A DNA stretch of 10,839 bases from JANQRV01 sp964533785. GTDB lineage: Bacteria > Bacteroidota > Bacteroidia > Chitinophagales > Saprospiraceae. Under the pieces are notes generated by a model. It saw only the letters and a list, made by a program, of their open reading frames with translations. It was not told the DNA's origin and made no database searches. This document shows, one piece after another, positions 6,137-10,839 of the stretch (the first letter of the stretch is position 1; the number at the start of each line of letters is the position of its first letter). A program made the translations under genes and the position numbers. The stretch is taken from positions 1-10,839 of the forward strand of contig CAZHNG010000243.1 in assembly GCA_964533785.1 (NCBI GenBank), read 5' to 3'.

Positions 6137-8227
6137 ATGTCAATGATCAAAACCAATGTACCCATTGCTAAAGAAACGCTATTGGCAGCCTTCGAGCTCA
6201 TGGCGACTGCTAAGGCAATGGCGGAACTCTATGAAGAAAATTTTAAGCTGGTCTCCAAATACGTCCATGCCACTTCCCGCGGACACGAAGCAATTCAATT
6301 GGCTTTAGCAATGCAGCTAAAAGCACAGGATTATCTTTCCGCCTATTACCGGGATGATGCCATGTTGTTAGGAATAGGTATGAGCCCTTATGAATTGATG
6401 TTGCAACTGATGGCAAAGAAAGACGATCCTTTTTCGGGCGGACGTACCTACTATGCGCATCCCAGTTTAAGGGAGCCGGATAAACCGAAAATCATTCACC
6501 AGTCCTCGGCTACCGGTATGCAAGGCATTCCCACTACGGGAGTGGCGCTGGGAATCCAGTACCGTGAAAGATTGGACTTAGACGCTTATCCCGGGGAAGA
6601 TAAACCGGTGGTCGTCTGTTCTTTCGGGGATGCCTCCATTACGGAAGGAGAGGTTGCGGAAGCTTTCCAGATGGCAGCTCTGCAGCAATTGCCCATTTTA
6701 TACCTCGTACAGGATAACGGCTGGGATATTTCGGCCAATGCAGCGGAAACGAGAGCACAGAATGCGGCGGAATACATTCAGGGGTTTAAAGGGATAGAAG
6801 CCTGCAGCATTGACGGCAGTGATTTCGTAACGTCCTATCTTACCATTAAAAAAGTAATAAAAAAAATAAGAAAAGAACGCAGACCTTTCCTGGTTCACGC
6901 CAACGTTCCGTTACTCAATCATCACACATCCGGGGTAAGAAAAGAATGGTATCGCGATGATCTGGAAGAGCACCAATTAAGGGATCCATACCCGATTTTC
7001 ATTGATCAATTACTGGATCTGGGCATTGAAGAAAAAAGTATCCGTCATATAGAGGAGCGCGTCGGTAAAAGCGTAAAAGCTGATTTTGAAAAGGCGAAGA
7101 ATGCGGAAGACCCAAGCCCGGAAGATCTTTACCAGTACGATTTTGCCCCAACTCCGGTCGTCGAAGAATCGGGTATCCGGGAACCTGAAGATGGTGAGCC
7201 CAAAGTAATGGTCGATAANNNNNNNNNNAATGCTTTATTAGCAGTGGAAGAGTTGATGCGGAAACACCCTGAATGCTTGCTTTACGGGCAGGACGTGGGG
7301 AAACGCCTGGGCGGTGTTTTCAGAGAAGCGGCTACTTTGGCAGAAAAATTCGGGGATGACCGTGTTTTCAATACGCCCATTCAGGAAGCATTTATTGTGG
7401 GTAGTACGGTGGGTATGTCGGCCGTAGGGTTAAAGCCCATCGTTGAAATACAGTTCGCCGATTATATCTGGCCGGGACTCAATCAGTTGTTCACGGAAGT
7501 GAGTCGTTCTTGCTATCTTTCGAATGGGAAGTGGCCCGTCAGTTGTGTAATAAGAGTACCGATCGGTGCTTATGGAAGCGGAGGGCCTTATCATTCGTCG
7601 AGTGTAGAGTCGGTATTAACCAATATTTGCGGTATTAAAATAGTTTATCCCAGCAATGGGGCGGATCTCAAAGGGTTGATCAAAGCGGCGTATTACGATC
7701 CCAATCCAGTTGTTATTCTGGAGCATAAAGGCCTTTACTGGTCTAAAGTAAGAGGGACGGAAAAAGCTCGTACCATAGAACCTGACGAGGATTATATTTT
7801 ACCTCTCGGCAAAGCCAATACTTTTTTAGCGGCCGACGAGGATAAAAAGAAAAACGGAGAAAGCCTGCTGGTCGTAACTTACGGAATGGGGGTACATTGG
7901 GCGGTTAACGCAGCCGAAGCTTTTCCCGGTCAGGTAGAAGTATTGGATTTAAGAACCCTTTATCCACTGGACACTGAAAAGATATTCGCTGCTGCCAAAG
8001 AACACGGTAAAGTTTTGGTGGTCACGGAGGAGCCGGTAAACAACACTTTTGCACAGAGTATTGCCGCACGGATTCAGGAGTATTGCTTTGAATACCTGGA
8101 TGCTCCGGTGAAAACCATCGGTTCGGAAAATATGCCCGCTATTCCACTGAATGAAGTATTAGAAAAAACGATGATCCCGTCGATTGAAAAAGTGGAATCG
8201 GCTATTCGCAGCCTTCTTCAATATTGA
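6137..8227 (+). CDS. Fused alpha/beta 2-oxoacid dehydrogenase E1 (branched-chain type, ThDP-dependent)
   Basis: Decarboxylates a 2-oxoacid on thiamine diphosphate and passes the acyl group to a lipoyl E2. Residues 1 to about 330 match the E1 alpha chain: HEA (50-52), the ThDP/Mg site starting GDAS (164-167, where GDG is more usual) and ending at Asn194 in QDNGW, and the loop HHTSGVRKEWYR (262-273). A linker of about 25 residues leads to the E1 beta chain (from about 357): YGQDVGKRLGGVF, Glu417 in PIQEAF, and His486 in GGPYHSSS, followed by the transketolase C-terminal domain with LDLRTLYPLD. Fused E1 proteins of 650-700 residues are common in Bacteroidota. The 10-N gap falls at the start of the beta domain (codons 361-364) and happens to keep the frame; true length there is unknown. 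ATG 6137 is chosen as first in frame; ATG 6143 is an alternative. No E2 or E3 gene is nearby. Substrate (branched-chain, pyruvate or other) cannot be decided. Confidence 0.9.
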   Translation: MSMIKTNVPIAKETLLAAFELMATAKAMAELYEENFKLVSKYVHATSRGHEAIQLALAMQLKAQDYLSAYYRDDAMLLGIGMSPYELMLQLMAKKDDPFSGGRTYYAHPSLREPDKPKIIHQSSATGMQGIPTTGVALGIQYRERLDLDAYPGEDKPVVVCSFGDASITEGEVAEAFQMAALQQLPILYLVQDNGWDISANAAETRAQNAAEYIQGFKGIEACSIDGSDFVTSYLTIKKVIKKIRKERRPFLVHANVPLLNHHTSGVRKEWYRDDLEEHQLRDPYPIFIDQLLDLGIEEKSIRHIEERVGKSVKADFEKAKNAEDPSPEDLYQYDFAPTPVVEESGIREPEDGEPKVMVDXXXXNALLAVEELMRKHPECLLYGQDVGKRLGGVFREAATLAEKFGDDRVFNTPIQEAFIVGSTVGMSAVGLKPIVEIQFADYIWPGLNQLFTEVSRSCYLSNGKWPVSCVIRVPIGAYGSGGPYHSSSVESVLTNICGIKIVYPSNGADLKGLIKAAYYDPNPVVILEHKGLYWSKVRGTEKARTIEPDEDYILPLGKANTFLAADEDKKKNGESLLVVTYGMGVHWAVNAAEAFPGQVEVLDLRTLYPLDTEKIFAAAKEHGKVLVVTEEPVNNTFAQSIAARIQEYCFEYLDAPVKTIGSENMPAIPLNEVLEKTMIPSIEKVESAIRSLLQY
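7219..7228. other. Assembly gap (10 Ns) inside the E1 gene
   Basis: Ten unknown bases join the linker to the E1 beta domain. Related proteins have a short segment of about this size here, so the gap is probably small, but 10 Ns is also a common placeholder for unknown size. Confidence 0.97.
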
Positions 8228-8240
8228 TATTTTATCTTTT

Positions 8241-8342
8241 ATGGAGTGGGACAACAAAATTTCTATTGATTTTCACAAGTCGGTTGGTTTTGAGAAAGCC
8301 AGTCGTATTGTATGTTTCAGGAAAGATATGCCTGGAAATTAA
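8241..8342 (+). pseudogene. C-terminal remnant of a GNAT acetyltransferase (aminoglycoside 6'-N-acetyltransferase-like)
   Basis: The 33 codons from ATG 8241 to TAA 8340 read DNKISIDFHKSVGFEKASR followed by IVCFRKDM. This matches the C-terminal end of GNAT enzymes, whose last helix and strand read roughly N.IS..FH..lGFeevxRivcFrK, as in AAC(6')-like proteins. A whole enzyme would need about 110-140 more residues. Upstream, the frame runs directly into the E1 gene, which stops 13 bases earlier, so the N-terminal part is gone. It is most likely the debris of a gene once located after E1, cut by a deletion or rearrangement. The identification is from a motif pattern only. Confidence 0.6.
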
Positions 8343-8402
8343 GGGTAAATTGCAGAAAAAACGTACTGACTAAAAGATTACGAGGAGGCCTTAATTTCCA
8401 GG
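8331..8402. repeat. Perfect 14-bp inverted repeat between converging genes
   Basis: CCTGGAAATTAAGG (8331-8344) and CCTTAATTTCCAGG (8389-8402) are exact reverse complements around a 44-base spacer. The left arm overlaps the end of the GNAT remnant; the right arm ends 5 bp before the stop codon of the minus-strand dehydrogenase gene. It could serve as a bidirectional transcription end, or be the terminal repeats of a tiny (72-bp) element. No target-site duplication was confirmed. Confidence 0.75.
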
Positions 8403-8407
8403 AGTTC

Positions 8408-9373
8408 TTACTTATCGTCACCAAAATAAGCCAAAATTCGATCCGCTAATTCAAGTCCGATATTTGCCCTGGCTTCAAGAGTTGAGGCGCCGATATGAGG
8501 AGATAAGGATACATTAGGATGTTGCATCAACTCTTTATTTGGGGTAGGTTCGTTGTCAAAAGTGTCGATCCCAGCGCCGGCAATTTTACCGGAGTTGAGG
8601 GCATCAAGCAAATCTCTTTCATCAACTGCACCACCGTAAGAAGTATTGATGATATAAGCACCATCCTTCATTTGGTTGATTTCTGCTTCTCCGATAATCG
8701 CTTTTCCACCGGTAAATGGAATGTGGATACTAAGAAAATCAGAATATTCCAGTACTTCCTCCCATTCAAATGTTTCTACTTTAATAGAGAGGTGCACATC
8801 GTCGCTTTTGTAAATATTGATATCAATATCCGCAGCTTCGATTTTTAAATCCACCGGCATAACGTTCATGCCAAGAGCCAGGCCGATGCGGCCTACTTCC
8901 TGCCCAACTCTGCCAAAACCAATGATACCCAATGTTTTACCTCTTAATTGGATACCTTTTGAATACAAAGATTTAAATTGGAGAAAATCCTTATGCCCGT
9001 TTTGTGGCATGAGCCGGTTGGAGTGGTGCAAAAAACGCGTTAGATTGAACATGTGGCCGAAGACCAGCTCTGCCACGGATTGAGCAGAAGCGGTGGGTGT
9101 GTTCATGACTTCAATCCCTTTGCTTTGTGCATAGTCTACATCGATATTATCAAGCCAAGCACCGGCCCGGGCTATTATTTTTAAGCGTGGGCAGGCGTCG
9201 ATGAGCTCTTTTTTAATCTCAGTAGCACTGCGTACGATTACCACATCGTATTCCGGCAGGTGTTTTTCCAATTCATTTTGCGGAATTTTATTGGTATTTA
9301 TTTCATAGCCTGCTTCTTCCAGCAAACTTTTTCCATCCTCATGAATACCATCATTGGCGAGAATCTTTATCAT
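8408..9373 (-). CDS. D-2-hydroxyacid dehydrogenase, phosphoglycerate-dehydrogenase-like, with substituted active site
   Basis: NAD-dependent D-isomer 2-hydroxyacid dehydrogenase family, close in form to the short SerA type (321 residues, no C-terminal ACT domain) that oxidises 3-phosphoglycerate for serine synthesis. The Rossmann motif GFGRVGQEVG spans 152-161. An insertion at about 176-200 before the EEVLEYSDFLSIHIPF segment is typical of Bacteroidota PGDH. Glu275 (FDNEP) and His293 (SPHIG) of the catalytic set are present. The catalytic arginine, normally in NxSRGxxVDE, is Tyr246 (codon at 8636-8638). The substrate loop, normally RAGxGxDNID, has Trp73 (9155-9157). Both changes should harm normal activity, so serine synthesis is not certain. 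It has its own likely promoter at 9511-9518 and a leader of about 130 bases. The start ATG 9373 gives the standard MIKILANDG beginning. Confidence 0.85.
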   Translation of the reverse strand: MIKILANDGIHEDGKSLLEEAGYEINTNKIPQNELEKHLPEYDVVIVRSATEIKKELIDACPRLKIIARAGAWLDNIDVDYAQSKGIEVMNTPTASAQSVAELVFGHMFNLTRFLHHSNRLMPQNGHKDFLQFKSLYSKGIQLRGKTLGIIGFGRVGQEVGRIGLALGMNVMPVDLKIEAADIDINIYKSDDVHLSIKVETFEWEEVLEYSDFLSIHIPFTGGKAIIGEAEINQMKDGAYIINTSYGGAVDERDLLDALNSGKIAGAGIDTFDNEPTPNKELMQHPNVSLSPHIGASTLEARANIGLELADRILAYFGDDK

Positions 9374-9510
9374 GGAGACAAACTGTTTTCGGGTGAATAA
9401 TTATTATTGGCGGTTTATTAAACTTGATCGCAATATGTTAACCTGGAACAAAATGGCTCTTCACGACCATACTATCCCTGAGGGCAAGTCGATTAAAGTT
9501 AGTTAGATGA

Positions 9511-9518
9511 CAAATATA
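9511..9518 (-). promoter_or_regulatory. Candidate -7 promoter element for the dehydrogenase gene
   Basis: On the minus strand this reads TATATTTG, matching TAnnTTTG. Transcription would start near 9504, giving a leader of roughly 130 bases before ATG 9373. No convincing -33 element at normal spacing. The leader contains a small CCCT/AGGG palindrome (near 9475-9483) and a possible 10-codon upstream frame; neither is strong. Confidence 0.4.
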
Positions 9519-9585
9519 ATATTTCAATCATTTTTGCTTACCAATAACAACGACAGTATACGAAACAATTTTGAGACCACCAATA

Positions 9586-10056
9586 CTATTCCTTGGAATA
9601 TTCCTGTTTCATGACGGGGAAAGAAGCAATAGAATAATGGGCAAAAGGACGGTCTGATTTCACATCGATTTGATAACGAGACATGAAACTTGAAAGAAAT
9701 GCTCTAAATTCTGCTTTGACTACGTTTTTGGAATCCGGTTGTAATAAGTATCCAACGTGTTTAACCGTGCCATCTGCGTCCCAAAAAAAATGAAACCACA
9801 CTTTTACGCCATTGAGGTCATATTTTATTTTTTCGGCGTATTCCTCCATGTTTTTTTGATAGTTCACCCATTTTTCGAAGGCTACGGCGAGGTTATTGTC
9901 GCACACAGCTTGTAACTGTTGGGGATATTTTTCGGTAAGAGCCTGGTAATCTTTTTCGTTCTCACCGAGCAAAAAAACTCGGGGCATGGATTGTTGTGCC
10001 TGGATGGTCAATGTAAACAATAATAGTAAACCGCTTAAGGGTAAATTAAACTTCAT
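9586..10056 (-). CDS. Small secreted protein of unknown function
   Basis: A 156-residue protein with a clear Sec signal peptide: MKFNLPL, a leucine-rich core, and a TIQAQ cleavage region near residue 20-21. The mature part has an N-terminal helical, charged region (about 30-78) and then a beta-rich region (about 80-140) containing GVKVWFHFFWDADGTVKHVG. This strand-turn-strand with DGTV resembles the TonB C-terminal fold, in which a strand, a DG turn and a second strand are followed by a helix, but no TonB box, membrane anchor or proline-rich linker is present. It is probably periplasmic or exported. It is divergent from the CvpA gene with 91 bp between starts. Codon use and the signal peptide style look native. 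Function is not known. Confidence 0.75.
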   Translation of the reverse strand: MKFNLPLSGLLLLFTLTIQAQQSMPRVFLLGENEKDYQALTEKYPQQLQAVCDNNLAVAFEKWVNYQKNMEEYAEKIKYDLNGVKVWFHFFWDADGTVKHVGYLLQPDSKNVVKAEFRAFLSSFMSRYQIDVKSDRPFAHYSIASFPVMKQEYSKE

Positions 10057-10132
10057 AGATCTTCGTTTTTGGTATTAATCGAAATTTAATGATAAATCAT
10101 CTAAATTACCTACTTCCCATTGAGCAAATTCG

Positions 10133-10140
10133 TAATTTTG
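10133..10140 (+). promoter_or_regulatory. -7 promoter element of the CvpA gene (near-leaderless transcript)
   Basis: TAATTTTG matches TAnnTTTG and ends only 7 bases before the ATG at 10148. Transcription would start at or within a few bases of the start codon, so the mRNA is predicted to be leaderless or nearly so. It shares the exact 11-mer TCGTAATTTTG with the paaZ promoter. Confidence 0.55.
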
Positions 10141-10147
10141 TTCTACT

Positions 10148-10741
10148 ATGGTTATAGATCTTGTGCTTCTTATTTTTGTAGCTTATGGTTTTTACCTTGG
10201 GTTTTCCAAAGGTATTATAAAAACCGTTTTCACCGTACTTTCCTACGTATTAGGATTGATGGCTGCATTTAAGTTTGCTCCTGGAATGACAACCTTCCTG
10301 GAGTCAACTTTTAATACGACTAATCCTCTAATGTTCGTAGCGGGCTTTTTATTGTCTTTTGTTTTGACCATGATCCTGATCCGTATGATAGCCAGGGGGC
10401 TCGAAGGGGTATTACAAACCGCTAATGTAAACATAATTAATCAGTTGTTAGGAGGAGGTTTGCTCGCAGGAGTTATGATATTGGTTTACAGTATGTTGCT
10501 TTGGTTTGGTACGAATGCCCATATCATTGATGAAGAAACCCGGGCTGAAAGTGTTACTTATCCTTATCTCGAACAATATCCGGCAATGGTTTTGAGCGCC
10601 GGAAAGGCTTTGAAACCCGTCTTTAACGATTTTGCCAAAGCTTCGGCAGAATTCATGGATAAGATCAAGGGTACTGCGGAACGCTCTGAAACCAATGAAC
10701 TCTTCGACATTCCGGAGGAAGAAGAGGATATGGAGTATTGA
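10148..10741 (+). CDS. CvpA family membrane protein
   Basis: A 197-residue inner-membrane protein of the CvpA (colicin V production) family, whose molecular role is poorly defined. It shows the family layout: a first helix (about 3-20) starting VIDLVLLIFVAYGFYLGFSKG, a second (24-44), a third (61-83), and a fourth (101-121) after the NxxxQLLGGGL segment. A soluble C-terminal tail follows, with TYPYLEQYP (137-145), a predicted helix, and a strongly acidic end (EEEEDMEY). Length is typical for Bacteroidota members. ATG 10148 lies 7 bases behind the promoter element, which supports this start. The gene is transcribed away from the secreted protein gene and is followed only by the end repeat. Confidence 0.9.
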   Translation: MVIDLVLLIFVAYGFYLGFSKGIIKTVFTVLSYVLGLMAAFKFAPGMTTFLESTFNTTNPLMFVAGFLLSFVLTMILIRMIARGLEGVLQTANVNIINQLLGGGLLAGVMILVYSMLLWFGTNAHIIDEETRAESVTYPYLEQYPAMVLSAGKALKPVFNDFAKASAEFMDKIKGTAERSETNELFDIPEEEEDMEY

Positions 10742-10789
10742 CCCTGAGTTATTCTTTCCGCATTAATTTTTCCCATTTTCTTAGTACTA

Positions 10790-10835
10790 CTAGACTTTTG
10801 ACGCTAGACTCTAGAAGTTAGACTAAAAATTCTAA
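10790..10835. repeat. TCTAG-rich dispersed repeat, right end copy
   Basis: Perfect reverse complement of bases 1-46; four extra bases (CTAA) follow to the window end. The adjacent TAGTACTACTAG (10783-10794) is itself near-palindromic, like the CTAGTGG/CCACTAG part of the copy at 2921-2966. Confidence 0.9.
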
Positions 10836-10839
10836 CTAA

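Noticed and set aside
9420..9475. 10-codon upstream frame in the dehydrogenase leader as a regulatory leader peptide
   Set aside because: It has no run of serine codons and no attenuator-like hairpin set, so there is no basis for attenuation.
1..10839. The whole window as a transposon with 46-bp terminal inverted repeats
   Set aside because: There is no transposase or integrase, the cargo is ordinary metabolism, a related repeat lies inside, and four extra bases follow the right repeat. Assembly breaks at a dispersed repeat explain it better.

Overview
The window looks like a complete short scaffold from a member of the Bacteroidota, most likely Saprospiria-like (inference). The signs are AT-rich intergenic DNA, almost no Shine-Dalgarno sequences, TAnnTTTG promoter elements placed very close to start codons, a fused alpha/beta 2-oxoacid dehydrogenase E1 of the type common in this phylum, and small secreted proteins whose signal peptides end in QAQ. 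A run of 10 Ns (7219-7228) marks a scaffold join. The two ends are perfect 46-bp inverted copies of one TCTAG-rich repeat, as expected when an assembly breaks inside dispersed repeats.

Layout. Positions 1-206 hold the end repeat and the leader of a small four-helix membrane protein (207-647). An intergenic region with a long imperfect inverted repeat (733-806) follows. Next come two converging damaged genes: a secreted protein broken by a one-base insertion (877-1501, +) and an MFS transporter split over three frames and apparently lacking one helix (1505-2641, -). Positions 2642-3015 are non-coding and hold a hairpin, a GGCATG-repeat patch, a TCTAG-family repeat, and a promoter immediately followed by an 18-bp operator-like palindrome.

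The metabolic core is paaZ (3016-5061; ring opening and aldehyde oxidation in aerobic phenylacetate degradation) followed 71 bp later by a crotonase-fold enoyl-CoA hydratase/isomerase (5133-5903), probably one operon. A separate unit encodes the fused ThDP-dependent E1 (6137-8227), which would feed acyl-CoA metabolism. Both catabolic units carry the same 16-bp motif (15/16 identical) in their upstream regions. Downstream lies a 33-codon remnant of a GNAT acetyltransferase, partly overlapping a perfect 14-bp inverted repeat.

The right part holds, on the minus strand, a D-2-hydroxyacid/phosphoglycerate dehydrogenase-like gene that lacks the usual catalytic arginine (8408-9373) and a small secreted protein of unknown function (9586-10056). 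Divergent from these is a CvpA-family membrane protein (10148-10741) whose promoter predicts a nearly leaderless mRNA.

I see no transposase, CRISPR array, tRNA, rRNA, phage gene or evident defence system. The most informative items are the paaZ promoter/operator, the dehydrogenase with a substituted active site, and the repeat and gene-decay signals. I do not see a clearly new multi-gene system.
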